Of a stretch of DNA of 41,688 nucleotides, positions 1 through 9,586 are shown one piece after another. The notes under the pieces were generated by a model, which saw only the letters and a list, made by a program, of their open reading frames with translations, made no database searches and was not told the DNA's origin. Every line of letters begins with the position of its first letter. The stretch's first letter is position 1. Position numbers and translations under genes: made by a program. This DNA comes from Arthrobacter sp. H-02-3 (GTDB lineage Bacteria > Actinomycetota > Actinomycetes > Actinomycetales > Micrococcaceae), in assembly GCF_003097355.1 (NCBI RefSeq), contig NZ_PYUI01000031.1, positions 1 through 41,688 on the forward strand, given 5' to 3'.

Positions 1-16
1 TTACCCCCTCCGGCGG

Positions 17-33
17 CCCCCCCGGGGGGGGGG
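17..33. repeat. C7-G10 homopolymer tract
   Basis: Seven C are followed directly by ten G, just downstream of the ettA stop (ettA runs leftwards). The 14-nt C7G7 core is self-complementary and could form a hairpin end for ettA transcription, but there is no T-run. A tract of this kind is also a common place for length errors in sequencing, so the exact G count should be treated with care. Confidence 0.6.
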
Positions 34-57
34 AGCCCGCCTTCTGCGTTGCGGTGC

Positions 58-1740
<1,683 letters not shown>

Positions 1741-1747
1741 GCCTACA

Positions 1748-1753
1748 AATCTA
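1748..1753 (-). promoter_or_regulatory. -10 hexamer for leaderless ettA
   Basis: TAGATT on the minus strand, 7 nt before the ettA ATG. No Shine-Dalgarno sequence fits in the gap. Spacing and sequence match the actinobacterial leaderless pattern TANNNT-N6/7-ATG. No good -35 is seen. Confidence 0.6.
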
Positions 1754-1916
1754 GTGGCTCGGCCGGGATAACTCACATTCCGGACGCCCCCAATCGGTCC
1801 TTTGACGATGCTGGAGGACGCCGGCGGGCATTGGACGGAGCTGCCCGGAATCCCCGCGCCAATCAGGGACGCGGATATCGTCGCTTCCTGGCTCGCCGCC
1901 GGCGCCTTGCGGGGAT

Positions 1917-2480
1917 TCAGGCCGCCGCCCCTTTCAGTTCGCCGGTTTCCCGGTCCACTTCTTCTTCTTCACCGGTCGCCTCATCGATGTACGTCGCGTC
2001 GTCGGGGGCGCCGTCGCTGTGTCCGTCGGCATCACCGGACTCCGTCGGCGCTGAGCCGCCGTCCCCGTCCCCGGCACCGGGCGCGCCGGGTGCGCCCTGC
2101 CCGGCGGCCGTCTGGGTTCCGGCTCCGGCCGTGCGCGTGAAGTTGGCGGATCCCCACATGAGGTCGTGGCCAACGGACTCGGCGTCGATTTCTGCGGCAT
2201 GGTAGATCCGGCCGTCTTTTTCCCAACTCCGCATCTTTAGCCTGCCAACGACAATGACCCGCTGGCCCTTCTTGACGCTGCAGCCCAGATTGCCAGCCAA
2301 TTGCCGGTAGCCCTGGACGGTGAACCAGTTGGTGTTGCCATCCACCCAGGTGCTGGTCGCCCGGTCGTAACGGCGGTCGGTGGCGCCGAGCCGAAAGGAC
2401 GCCGTGGCCACGCCACCGGGGGTGGTAGAACTTCTGATCTCCGTGGCCACGAAGCCACGGACCGTAATGTTGTCACTCAT
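1917..2480 (-). CDS. ssb: Single-stranded DNA-binding protein (OB fold)
   Basis: A 187-aa SSB that begins MSDNITVRGFVATEI, with an OB-fold domain over about residues 1-115 (VDGNTNWFTVQGYRQLAGN, KKGQRVIVVGRLK). It would bind single-stranded DNA in replication, recombination or repair. The C-terminal part is low-complexity and rich in A, G, P, D and E. It ends ETGELKGAAA and lacks the acidic-hydrophobic tip (DDDIPF type) that replication SSBs use to recruit partners. This suggests the secondary SSB paralogue rather than the essential replication SSB. The ATG at 2480 has AGGA 7 nt upstream; an in-frame ATG six bases earlier would leave only one base between AGGA and the start. Confidence 0.85.
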   Translation of the reverse strand: MSDNITVRGFVATEIRSSTTPGGVATASFRLGATDRRYDRATSTWVDGNTNWFTVQGYRQLAGNLGCSVKKGQRVIVVGRLKMRSWEKDGRIYHAAEIDAESVGHDLMWGSANFTRTAGAGTQTAAGQGAPGAPGAGDGDGGSAPTESGDADGHSDGAPDDATYIDEATGEEEEVDRETGELKGAAA

Positions 2481-2672
2481 TCTCATGTCCTGTCTCGAGT
2501 TGTCGTGCCCTGGCGGGCAGTTCCAGCATCCTGCGCTGGACGGGCGCCGGGGAGGGCCCGGCTGGGCTATGTGGAAAACCTGCCGCCGGCAGCCGCACCG
2601 GGGGAGGTACTGGGGAGGTGTTGGGGAGGAGTTGGCGAGCGGCCCGGACTACCGACAAGCCGGGGGCGGGCG

Positions 2673-2703
2673 TTGACCGTCGGCGGCCGTCCGGCACTGT
2701 AAA
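2673..2703 (+). promoter_or_regulatory. Candidate promoter of tRNA-Arg
   Basis: TTGACC (2673-2678) and TGTAAA (2698-2703) lie upstream of the tRNA-Arg gene, 19 nt apart, and the -10 ends 42 nt before the tRNA. The spacer is longer than ideal. The remaining sequence between ssb and the tRNA (2487-2672) is G-rich and shows nothing else recognisable. Confidence 0.4.
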
Positions 2704-2745
2704 CTTTTTGAGGCGTCCCCGGCAGCAGCCGGCGGCAGCCAACGT

Positions 2746-2818
2746 GCCCCAGTAGCTCAGGGGATAGAGCAGCGGCCTTCTAATCCGCCGGTCGGGGGTT
2801 CGATTCCCTCCTGGGGCA
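2746..2818 (+). tRNA. tRNA-Arg (anticodon TCT)
   Basis: A complete cloverleaf of 73 nt. The acceptor arms GCCCCAG and CTGGGGC pair perfectly, the D arm is GCTC/GAGC, the anticodon loop CTTCTAA gives anticodon TCT (codon AGA), and the T arm has TTCGATT between GGGGG and CCCTC. The discriminator base is A and the CCA end is not encoded in full (ACA follows). AGA is a rare codon in such a GC-rich genome. Confidence 0.97.
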
Positions 2819-2830
2819 CAAGAAGAGCGG

Positions 2831-2860
2831 CTCTGGGCTGCGGACTTCCGCAGCCCAGAG
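2831..2860 (+). terminator. Hairpin terminator after tRNA-Arg
   Basis: A perfect 13-bp stem (CTCTGGGCTGCGG / CCGCAGCCCAGAG) with a 4-nt loop, starting 12 nt after the tRNA. There is no T-run, as is common in actinobacteria. It lies between the tRNA and the convergent corA gene and could serve both. Confidence 0.7.
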
Positions 2861-2908
2861 TCCCATCAGGGACCTGGCCGCCACCGCATTAAACCGCCAC
2901 CGCGCACG

Positions 2909-2956
2909 CATCCGGCTGCGGTTCCCCATCCGGCTGCGGTTCCCCATCCGGCTGCG
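2909..2956. repeat. 18-bp tandem repeat, 2.7 copies
   Basis: The unit CATCCGGCTGCGGTTCCC occurs at 2909-2926 and 2927-2944, with a partial third copy at 2945-2956. The copies are identical where they overlap. The array sits 9-56 bp beyond the corA stop, between the tRNA-Arg hairpin and corA. Confidence 0.9.
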
Positions 2957-2964
2957 CCGGGGCG

Positions 2965-3981
2965 TCAGATCCACTTGTTGTGTTTGAACGCCAGGTACAG
3001 GATCAAGCCCATGCCCACCATGAGCCCGAGTGCCATCGGATAACCGAAGAACCAGTCGAGCTCGGGCATGAGCCGGAAGTTCATGCCGTAGATTGACGCG
3101 ATCAGCGTCGGGGCGAACAGAATCGCAGCCCACGACGAAATCCGCTTGACCTGCTCGTTCTGGGCGAAGCTCGACTCCGTCAGGAGGCGCATTTCATCGT
3201 TTTGCCGTTGTGCCACGAGCGCGGCGTTGACTGCCAGCGCATTCTGCAGCAGCGCACGGAACGCTGCCACCCGTTCCCCGAGCCTGAGGGCATGGTCCAG
3301 GACATCGCGGAAGTGGTCCTGCAGTTCGGGATCCGGCACCGCGTCCGGTCCGCCCGCCATGAGTGTCTGCAGGATTCCGGCAAGAGGGGCCGTGGCGCGC
3401 TGGAACCCGATGACCTGACGGGAGAGCTCATAGATCCTGCGTGACACGCCGGGATCGGCCGCGAACAGATCATCTTCGATTTCATCGATGTCGTTTTCCA
3501 GCCCGGCGGCGACCGGCTCGTACTCGTCCACCACCTGGTCCACGATCGCGTACAGCACCGCATCCGGTCCTAGCGCCAGGAAGTCCGGCTCGGACTCCAT
3601 GCGCCGGCGTACCCGGGCCAGATCCGGCGACTCGGCACGGCGGACGGTGACTACGAAGTCCGGGCCGGCGAAGACATGGATCTCGCCGAACTCGACCTTC
3701 TCCACATCATCCAGATACCGGGCCGGCCGCAGAACCAGGAACAAGGTTTCGCCGTAGTGCTCCAGTTTCGCCCGCTGGTGGCCGGCGAGCGCATCCTCCA
3801 CGGCCAGGTGGCTCAGGTCGAATTCCTCGGCCACCGATCGCAGCTCGTCAGGTTCGGGCCGGTAGAGCCCGATCCACGCCATGCCCTGGCGCTGCCGCAG
3901 CAGGAAATACGTCTCCTCGAGATCTTCCGGGTCGGCGGTCCGGCGACCGTCCACATAAACAGCGTTGTCAATGATTGTCAC
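2965..3981 (-). CDS. corA: CorA-family magnesium/cobalt transport protein
   Basis: A 338-aa inner-membrane channel for Mg2+ (often also Co2+ and Ni2+). The long N-terminal part is cytoplasmic and ends in a helical stalk. The C-terminus carries two membrane helices, the first ending in the family signature YGMNF (GMN at residues 299-301). After the second helix comes the short positive tail FKHNKWI. The start is GTG, with GAGGAGG 7 nt upstream, a strong ribosome binding site. The gene stands alone. Its 3' end meets the tRNA-Arg region with the 18-bp tandem repeat between them. Confidence 0.95.
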   Translation of the reverse strand: MTIIDNAVYVDGRRTADPEDLEETYFLLRQRQGMAWIGLYRPEPDELRSVAEEFDLSHLAVEDALAGHQRAKLEHYGETLFLVLRPARYLDDVEKVEFGEIHVFAGPDFVVTVRRAESPDLARVRRRMESEPDFLALGPDAVLYAIVDQVVDEYEPVAAGLENDIDEIEDDLFAADPGVSRRIYELSRQVIGFQRATAPLAGILQTLMAGGPDAVPDPELQDHFRDVLDHALRLGERVAAFRALLQNALAVNAALVAQRQNDEMRLLTESSFAQNEQVKRISSWAAILFAPTLIASIYGMNFRLMPELDWFFGYPMALGLMVGMGLILYLAFKHNKWI

Positions 3982-4146
3982 GGCCGCGCCTCCTCTTCAA
4001 GGCTTCTCTTGGCTGTGACGTTATACCGTGCCCGGCCCGGTGCCAACAACCCGCCATCAGCCATCAGCACGCTTAGTATTGAGGGGACAGGCGGGGCACC
4101 AGGGAACGCCTGTGCTCCCTGCCCGCAACCGAAAGGTACGGCCGCC

Positions 4147-4659
4147 ATGACCCAGACACCCCGCGGATTTGATCCCAACGATTCCTACGACGCCCCGACC
4201 ACCCAGTACCCGAGGGCCGCTGACCGCGCGTCCGGATCCGCTGAGGAAGGCGCCAACACCGGAAACCAGGCCGGCCCGGACCTTGTTTCCCCGGCTCCGG
4301 CTGCCCCGGCCCCGGCGACGGGGATAGAAACGCCCCGGCCAGAGACGCCCGGAACACCGGCCCCCGCACCGGAAGCACGCCAGGTCACCCGTGCGGGAAT
4401 GGTCTGGGCCGCGGTTGCCTGCGCGCTGGTGGTGCTGATCCTGCTTATCGCCTTCATCCTGCAGAACCAGGAATATGTGCAGGTCAAGTTCTTTGGCCTC
4501 ACGGGCTCGGTCCCGCTGGGCATTGCACTGTTCATCGCGGCCGTTGGCGGCGGCGTGCTGGTCGCGATCGCCGGAGCCGCCCGCATCATCCAACTGCGCC
4601 TGGCCGCGCATCGTCAGCGTGCCGGCCGTCAGTCCGGCGCCGGCGCGCGCACCCGCTGA
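4147..4659 (+). CDS. LapA-domain (DUF1049) small membrane protein
   Basis: A 170-aa protein. Residues 1-78 are a low-complexity tail rich in A, P, T and E and probably lie in the cytoplasm. Two hydrophobic helices follow at about residues 81-103 and 113-137. The link between them, QNQEYVQVKFFGLTGSVPLG, is typical of the lipopolysaccharide-assembly-A / DUF1049 domain. A basic tail closes the protein. In proteobacteria the domain belongs to LPS assembly; an actinobacterium has no LPS, so the role here is unknown. The ATG at 4147 has GAAAGG upstream. The reading frame is open further upstream but runs through the corA promoter and antisense to corA. Confidence 0.85.
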   Translation: MTQTPRGFDPNDSYDAPTTQYPRAADRASGSAEEGANTGNQAGPDLVSPAPAAPAPATGIETPRPETPGTPAPAPEARQVTRAGMVWAAVACALVVLILLIAFILQNQEYVQVKFFGLTGSVPLGIALFIAAVGGGVLVAIAGAARIIQLRLAAHRQRAGRQSGAGARTR

Positions 4660-4673
4660 CGCCGGCGGGGGGC

Positions 4674-4679
4674 TAGCCT
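4674..4679 (+). promoter_or_regulatory. -10 hexamer for leaderless GNAT gene
   Basis: TAGCCT followed by 6 nt and then the ATG at 4686. No ribosome binding site is present, so a leaderless transcript is likely. Confidence 0.5.
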
Positions 4680-4685
4680 GTTTCC

Positions 4686-5345
4686 ATGGGCGGAGCAGAA
4701 CCCCGGGGGCCGGAAACCATCACTACCGCGGCGGCGGACTGGCCCGACGTCGAGCGCCTCTTTGGCGGCCGCGGCGAACCGTCGCGCTGCTGGTGCCGGT
4801 TCTTCGCCCTCACCGGAACACAGTGGTCCGCGTCCACCCCCGAACAGCGGAAAGTCCAGTTGCGGGACAAGTTCGACGGCGGCGGCCCGGCCCCGGGGGT
4901 GCTCGCCTTCCGCGGCGGGAACCCGGTGGGCTGGTGCGCCGTCGAGGCCCGCGGGTGCTATCCCAGGATCGTCCGCTCGAAGGTTTTGACGGCTGCGGGG
5001 TCTGACGTGGCCCGGGATCATGGCGGGAATCAGGTGTGGTCCGTGAGTTGTTTTGTTGTCTCCCCCGGCCATCGCCGGACCGGCGTGGCGGGGGCGCTGC
5101 TCGCGGCCGCCGTCGAGCACGCCTTTGCCCACGGAGCCACGGTGGTGGAGGGCTATCCGGTCGATCCCGCGCAACGGCCCAAGGCCGGTCCGGCAGACCT
5201 TTTCCACGGCACGCTGGGGCTCTTCCTGGCCGCTGGCTTCGAAGTGGTCAGCGACGCGGTGCCGGGACGCGCCGTCGTCCGCCTCACGGCGCCGTTGACG
5301 GGTACGGACCCCACGACCAGCCGACCTACGGCAGCGTCAGGATGA
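4686..5345 (+). CDS. GNAT-family N-acetyltransferase
   Basis: A 219-aa acetyltransferase-like protein. The part CFVVSPGHRRTGVAGALLAAAVEHA holds the acetyl-CoA-binding motif A, in which the RRTGVA segment stands for the usual Q/RxxGxG/A. The N-terminal part has a CWCRFF segment and is seen in GNAT proteins of actinobacteria of unknown substrate. The C-terminus HGTLGLFLAAGFEVV is the usual GNAT end strand. The last 20 bp overlap the end of map on the other strand. Substrate not predictable. Confidence 0.85.
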   Translation: MGGAEPRGPETITTAAADWPDVERLFGGRGEPSRCWCRFFALTGTQWSASTPEQRKVQLRDKFDGGGPAPGVLAFRGGNPVGWCAVEARGCYPRIVRSKVLTAAGSDVARDHGGNQVWSVSCFVVSPGHRRTGVAGALLAAAVEHAFAHGATVVEGYPVDPAQRPKAGPADLFHGTLGLFLAAGFEVVSDAVPGRAVVRLTAPLTGTDPTTSRPTAASG

Positions 5346-6093
5346 CCGGGCCGTCCTTCGTGATGGCAACAGTGTGCTCGCTGTGCGCGGCGCGGCGCCC
5401 GTTCGCGGACCGGAGGGTCCACTCGTCCTCGTCATGGTAGTAGTCGTCCTTGCGGCCGAGAATGAGCATCGGCTCAATTGCGATCACAAGGCCCTCGGTC
5501 AGTTTGATGCCGCGGCCGGGCCGGCCGTCGTTGGGCACGTGCGGCTCGGCGTGCATGGTCCGGCCGATCCCGTGGCCGCCGTGGTCGGCAAGGAGCCCGT
5601 AGCCCGCCCGGCGCGCTTCCCCGCCGATCGCGTAGCCCAGATCGCCCATCTTGTTCCCGATCCGGGCAGCCTCGATCCCCCGCGCCAGGGCGGCGTCCGT
5701 GGCGTCGATAAGGGCCTGATCCACGGAGGCCGCCGTGCCGACGACGAAGCTGACGGCGGCATCGCCGCACCAGCCGTCCAGGAACGCGCCACAGTCCACG
5801 CTCAGCAGATCCCCGTCCTGCAGCCGGTAGCCGTTGGGAATGCCGTGCACGACGGCGTCATTGACGCTCGTGCAGATGACCCCGGGAAACGGGACGGATG
5901 CCCACCGGGGCCGGTAGTTCAGGAACGCCGGCGTGGCACCGGAGTCGGCGATGGACGCCGCGGCGACCTCGTCCAGTTCCTTGAGCGAGACACCGACTGT
6001 GGCGGCGTCCCGGACCCGGCCCAGCGTGGTGGCGACCACCCGGCCGGCCTCGCGCATCAGGGCGATCTCTTCGGGACTCTTGATCATGGACAT
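5326..6093 (-). CDS. map: Methionine aminopeptidase, type I
   Basis: A 255-aa enzyme that removes the N-terminal methionine from new proteins. Metal-site residues are visible: D100 in LLSVDCGAF, D111 in GWCGDAAV, a histidine in GHGIGRTMHAEP, and glutamates in AIEPM and HSEHT. H83 in VVHGIP is the substrate-binding histidine. It lacks the N-terminal SH3/zinc extension of longer type I enzymes. The ATG at 6093 has AAGGA 5 nt upstream. Its partner in protein maturation, def, is also in this window. The 3' end overlaps the GNAT gene by 20 bp. Confidence 0.95.
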   Translation of the reverse strand: MSMIKSPEEIALMREAGRVVATTLGRVRDAATVGVSLKELDEVAAASIADSGATPAFLNYRPRWASVPFPGVICTSVNDAVVHGIPNGYRLQDGDLLSVDCGAFLDGWCGDAAVSFVVGTAASVDQALIDATDAALARGIEAARIGNKMGDLGYAIGGEARRAGYGLLADHGGHGIGRTMHAEPHVPNDGRPGRGIKLTEGLVIAIEPMLILGRKDDYYHDEDEWTLRSANGRRAAHSEHTVAITKDGPVILTLP

Positions 6094-6158
6094 GGGTTTC
6101 CTTCCGACGCGGATCCGCGGCTTGCTGGCTTCAACTCTAAAGCCCGCCGCAGGATGTC

Positions 6159-6164
6159 TACAGT
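6159..6164 (+). promoter_or_regulatory. -10 hexamer for leaderless AlkD-like gene
   Basis: TACAGT, 6 nt before the ATG at 6171, with no ribosome binding site between. It lies in the 77-bp gap shared with the divergent map promoter. Confidence 0.5.
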
Positions 6165-6170
6165 GGCCTC

Positions 6171-6857
6171 ATGGCCACCACCGAACTGATTGATGCGATC
6201 CGCGGCCGTCTGCAGGCTGCAGCCGATCCCGGCCGCGCCGCCGGGGCACAGGCCTATATGAGGTCGCAGATGCCGTTTCTGGGCGTGCGGGTTCCCGAAG
6301 TCCGCAGAATCGTCAAAGCCGCGGCCGCCGAGCACCCTCCGGGCAGCATCGCGGAATTGCGGTCCGCAGTGCTCGAACTGTGGCGGGACTCCGGCTGTCG
6401 TGAGGAACGCTATGCGGCGATCGAACTCACCGGGCTGAAACTCGCGGCCCGGGAGCTCGGCATGCTGGCCGTGTACGAGGAAATCATCCGCACCGGGGCT
6501 TGGTGGGACCTGGTGGACGGGGTGGCGCACCGGCTGGGCGGGCTCCTGCAGGCGCACCGGGCAGAACTGACGCCGGTCCTGGGGCGCTGGAGCAAGGACG
6601 AGGACTTCTGGATCCGGCGGGCCTCCATCACGGCGCAGCTCGGCGCGAAGACTGCCACGGACACGGCCCTCCTGACCGCCGTGATCGAGGCCAACCTGGG
6701 CGATCAGGAGTTCTTCATCCGGAAGGCGATCGGGTGGGCGCTGCGCCAGTACGCCAGGACGGACCCGGACTGGGTGGTGGCGTTTGTGCAGCGGCACCGG
6801 GACGAGCTCAGTCCGCTCTCCCGCCGGGAAGCGCTGAAGAACCTGCCGCCTGGCTGA
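6171..6857 (+). CDS. DNA alkylation repair protein, AlkD-like (HEAT repeat)
   Basis: A 228-aa protein of the AlkD/AlkC alpha-helical glycosylase family, which excises N3- and N7-alkylated purines from DNA. It is helical throughout, with the conserved segments MPFLGVRVPEVRRIV near the N-terminus, WWDLVDGVAHRLGG in the middle and FIRKAIGWALRQYA with DPDWVVAFV near the end; the last two hold the tryptophans and aspartate that line the AlkD groove. The gene is divergent from map and converges on mptB with a gap of only 20 bp. Whether the protein has true glycosylase activity cannot be told from sequence alone. Confidence 0.9.
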   Translation: MATTELIDAIRGRLQAAADPGRAAGAQAYMRSQMPFLGVRVPEVRRIVKAAAAEHPPGSIAELRSAVLELWRDSGCREERYAAIELTGLKLAARELGMLAVYEEIIRTGAWWDLVDGVAHRLGGLLQAHRAELTPVLGRWSKDEDFWIRRASITAQLGAKTATDTALLTAVIEANLGDQEFFIRKAIGWALRQYARTDPDWVVAFVQRHRDELSPLSRREALKNLPPG

Positions 6858-6877
6858 TCCAGCCCGGACAGACAGAT

Positions 6878-8539
6878 CTAGATGATCGGCCGTGTGGTGA
6901 CGGGCTCGTCCGACTTGCTGAACAGCAGCTTGGTCTTCGGGTCCAGGAAGATCAGGTACAGCGCAAAGAGCAGGGCGATGATGGCCGCGGCGTTGCGGGC
7001 GAGCGCCAGGGCCAGGCCGAGGTCGGCGGTCTGCAGGTACGGGAAGACGTCCAGCTGGTCCGAGATCGCGTACACCATGAAGAAGGACACGATGAAGTAG
7101 AGCGCCTTGACCTGCCAGTCGTCGCGGATGCCGGTGACCGCGAACAGCGGAATGAGCCAGACGATGTACCAGGACTGGATCATCGGGGACAGGAGCACGA
7201 CGGCGGCGAACGCCAGGGTGAGACGGCGCATCAGACGGTCGTAGTCACCGCGGAAGATCTGCCAGGCGACGATCCCGACGGCGACCAGCTTGCCGGCGTC
7301 GAACGCCCACTTGGCCAGTCCCCAGCCGTCCAGGCCGAACGCGTTGGAGATGGAGGCGACGACCAGGCCCATCAGGCCCACGGGCGCGTACCAGATCCAG
7401 ATGCTGCCCGGGGCGGACAGGCCGTTGATCCAGCCGAAGCCGAAGCCGTTGACCCGGCTCATGAGGTACAGCAGGGCCAGGCTGATGCCGGCCGTGAGGC
7501 CCCAGAAGAGAAACTTGCGCGGCCAGCTGGCGTTCTTTCCCGCCCAGAGCAGGCCGATGAACGGCAGGAAGACGATCGTGATGGGCTTCACCGCGATGGA
7601 GAGCGTGACCAGCACGATTCCGCGGATGACCCGGCGGGTTGCGCAGTAATACAGTCCGGCCAGGGCCAGCCCGATCATAAGGGCGTCGTTATGCACGCTG
7701 GCGATGAAGTTGGTGAGGAACAGCGGGTTGGCGGCCGTCAGCCACAGGGCCCGGTTCGGGTTCACCCCGTGGAGTTCGGCCAGTTTCGGCACGTAGATCA
7801 CGCACAGGACGATGCCCACCAGCGCGGCCATCCGGAAGAGCATGATGCTGCCCTCGGGGTTCACGTTGGTGGCCCAGACCACGAACTGCTCGATCCACAG
7901 GAAGAGCTGGCCGTACGGAACGGGCGCCTCGGTCCACATCTTGTCCGCGCCCAGCTGGAAGTAGTTGGACAGCGCCGAAATGCCGTTTTCGTAAGGGTTG
8001 AACCCCTCCACCATGAGCCGGCCCTGGCCGATGTAGGCGTAGACGTCCCGGCTGAAAAGCGGCACGGAGAACATCAGCGGCAAGCCCCACGCCACGGTCG
8101 CCTGGAGCGTGGCCTTGCGGGCCCCCGGTCCCCAGACCCGGACGCGCTGGCCCAGCCGCAGCCAGGCGCGGACCAGGAGCATGCCGCCGAAGGCCAGCAG
8201 GACAATGGACAGGGCGACGCCGATGGCTTCGGTGCGCATCCAGATGAACAGCGGAACGCGGCGGAGCCCGGACACGGGGGCGAGCCAGCCGACGCCGATC
8301 GAACCGATCGCCATGAACAACGATCCGAGGAACCCGGCAAGGATCGGGGACCGGGGGTTGTCGACTTCGTCGACGGCAGCGGGGCGGAGGTCAGCCGTGC
8401 CGAGGTCAGCAGGGCGGGACCCGGCCTCGCGGGTCTCAGTCGTACGGGAGTCAGTCGGGCGGGACGTACCGGCAGCCGTTTCCCCCGCCGCAGGCACAGG
8501 CGCCGTCATGTCAGGATCGTCCAATCTGTCGTGGGCCAT
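6878..8539 (-). CDS. mptB: MptB-like polyprenol-phosphomannose alpha-1,6-mannosyltransferase
   Basis: A 553-aa integral membrane GT-C glycosyltransferase with about 12-13 hydrophobic helices. MptB-type enzymes transfer mannose from polyprenyl-phosphate mannose on the outer face of the membrane to extend an alpha-1,6 mannan chain; in this genus the product would be lipomannan-like. Segments typical of the family are SVPLFSRDVYAYIGQGRLM in the first large loop, NPYENGISAL, and KPITIVFLPFIGLLWAGKN. Residues 1-60 are hydrophilic and low-complexity (T, R, A, D, S). The start is uncertain: ATG 8539 with GGCGGA upstream is preferred, ATG 8509 is also possible. It is divergent from orn. Confidence 0.85.
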   Translation of the reverse strand: MAHDRLDDPDMTAPVPAAGETAAGTSRPTDSRTTETREAGSRPADLGTADLRPAAVDEVDNPRSPILAGFLGSLFMAIGSIGVGWLAPVSGLRRVPLFIWMRTEAIGVALSIVLLAFGGMLLVRAWLRLGQRVRVWGPGARKATLQATVAWGLPLMFSVPLFSRDVYAYIGQGRLMVEGFNPYENGISALSNYFQLGADKMWTEAPVPYGQLFLWIEQFVVWATNVNPEGSIMLFRMAALVGIVLCVIYVPKLAELHGVNPNRALWLTAANPLFLTNFIASVHNDALMIGLALAGLYYCATRRVIRGIVLVTLSIAVKPITIVFLPFIGLLWAGKNASWPRKFLFWGLTAGISLALLYLMSRVNGFGFGWINGLSAPGSIWIWYAPVGLMGLVVASISNAFGLDGWGLAKWAFDAGKLVAVGIVAWQIFRGDYDRLMRRLTLAFAAVVLLSPMIQSWYIVWLIPLFAVTGIRDDWQVKALYFIVSFFMVYAISDQLDVFPYLQTADLGLALALARNAAAIIALLFALYLIFLDPKTKLLFSKSDEPVTTRPII

Positions 8540-8655
8540 TTTTCCGCCCGCAGTCGGCCGAATTGTCCGGCCCGGGGCACGCCGGCTTGACGAAATACTT
8601 CGACGGCCGCGTACCCGAAATCCTAGCACCGGACGGCCCTGTGACGTCGGAACGG

Positions 8656-8661
8656 TAGGCT
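8656..8661 (+). promoter_or_regulatory. -10 hexamer for leaderless orn
   Basis: TAGGCT followed by 6 nt and the GTG start of orn at 8668. No usable Shine-Dalgarno is present, so this supports both the GTG start and leaderless translation. Confidence 0.6.
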
Positions 8662-8667
8662 GGGCGG

Positions 8668-9315
8668 GTGCCTATAACTAACGAACGCATCGTCTGGATC
8701 GACTGCGAAATGACCGGCCTGGACACCAAGAACGACGCCCTGATCGAGGTCGCCGCCCTGGTGACCGATTCGGAGCTCAACATCCTGGGTGAGGGCGTCG
8801 ACGTCGTCATCAAGCCCGACGACGCCGCGCTGGCCCAGATGAACGACTTCGTCCGGGACATGCATACCCGGTCAGGCCTCCTGGCGGAGCTCCCGCACGG
8901 CAAGACCATGGCCGAAGCGCAGGCCGCCGTGCTCGACTACATCAAGAAGTGGGTGCCGGACCCCAAGAAGGCCCCGCTCGGCGGCAACTCGGTGGGCACC
9001 GACCGCGTGTTCCTGGTCCGCGACATGCCCGAGGTGGTGGAGCACCTGCATTACCGGGTCATCGACGTGAGCACCATCAAGGAACTCTCCCGCCGCTGGT
9101 TTGCCCGGGCCTACTTCCAGTCCCCCGCCAAGATGGGCGGACACCGGGCGCTTGGTGACATCAAGGACTCCATCGACGAACTCCGCTACTACCGCGAGGC
9201 GGTGTTCGTCCCCGCGCCCGGTCCGGACAGCGCCACGGCGCAGCGGATCGCCAAGCGCGTCATGGGCGACGGCCCGGCTGAGGGCACCCCGGCGGAGTCC
9301 ACCCAGGCCGAGTAG
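8668..9315 (+). CDS. orn: Oligoribonuclease
   Basis: A 215-aa DEDD 3'-5' exonuclease that degrades 2-5 nt RNAs, including pGpG from cyclic di-GMP turnover. Exo I is VWIDCEMTG with D12 and E14; exo II is the GTDRVF region; exo III is HRALGDIKDS with the catalytic H and D. An internal NDFVRDMHTRSGL segment is typical of Orn. The C-terminal 25 residues are a variable A/P/E-rich tail beyond the usual 180-aa core. The start is GTG. The gene is divergent from mptB and followed by a hairpin terminator. Confidence 0.95.
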   Translation: MPITNERIVWIDCEMTGLDTKNDALIEVAALVTDSELNILGEGVDVVIKPDDAALAQMNDFVRDMHTRSGLLAELPHGKTMAEAQAAVLDYIKKWVPDPKKAPLGGNSVGTDRVFLVRDMPEVVEHLHYRVIDVSTIKELSRRWFARAYFQSPAKMGGHRALGDIKDSIDELRYYREAVFVPAPGPDSATAQRIAKRVMGDGPAEGTPAESTQAE

Positions 9316-9328
9316 CGGCACCGGGGAC

Positions 9329-9357
9329 CGTGGCGCAGAAAAGTAATCTGCGCCACG
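9329..9357 (+). terminator. Hairpin terminator after orn
   Basis: A perfect 11-bp stem (CGTGGCGCAGA / TCTGCGCCACG) with a 7-nt loop, followed by TTT. It begins 14 nt after the orn stop. Confidence 0.75.
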
Positions 9358-9476
9358 TTTGGCGGAAATTTCGGTGAAATTCGCGAAAGTGGCAAAACCA
9401 CCCCCAAACAACAGGTAAGCTATTTGTCGTTGCCTTTCCAGCCCGCCGGTTCGCCGGAGGGCCTGATACGGCACAT

Positions 9477-9550
9477 GGTGGGCGTAGCTCAGTTGGCAGA
9501 GCGCCTGGTTGTGGTCCAGGAGGTCGCGGGTTCAACCCCCGTCGCTCACC
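9477..9550 (+). tRNA. tRNA-His (anticodon GTG)
   Basis: The acceptor GTGGGCG pairs with CGCTCAC (one G-T pair). G at 9477 is the extra G(-1) that pairs with discriminator C at 9550, the mark of tRNA-His. The anticodon stem is CCTGG/CCAGG with loop TTGTGGT, anticodon GTG. The T loop is TTCAACC. CCA is not encoded. Confidence 0.96.
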
Positions 9551-9586
9551 CTCATGAAGGACGGCAGTGATTGTCCGACCTTTTCC

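Noticed and set aside
1848..1918. A 10-bp inverted repeat (GAATCCCCGC / GCGGGGATTC) between ssb and ettA as a terminator
   Set aside because: The arms are 51 bp apart, too far for an intrinsic terminator, and the second arm enters the ssb coding end.
2909..2956. CRISPR-like array
   Set aside because: The 18-bp copies are directly adjacent with no spacers, and no cas gene is present.
6500..8590. A 696-codon plus-strand open frame opposite mptB
   Set aside because: Composition is D, G, Q, R and H-rich without any motif, and the opposite strand encodes a clear membrane mannosyltransferase.
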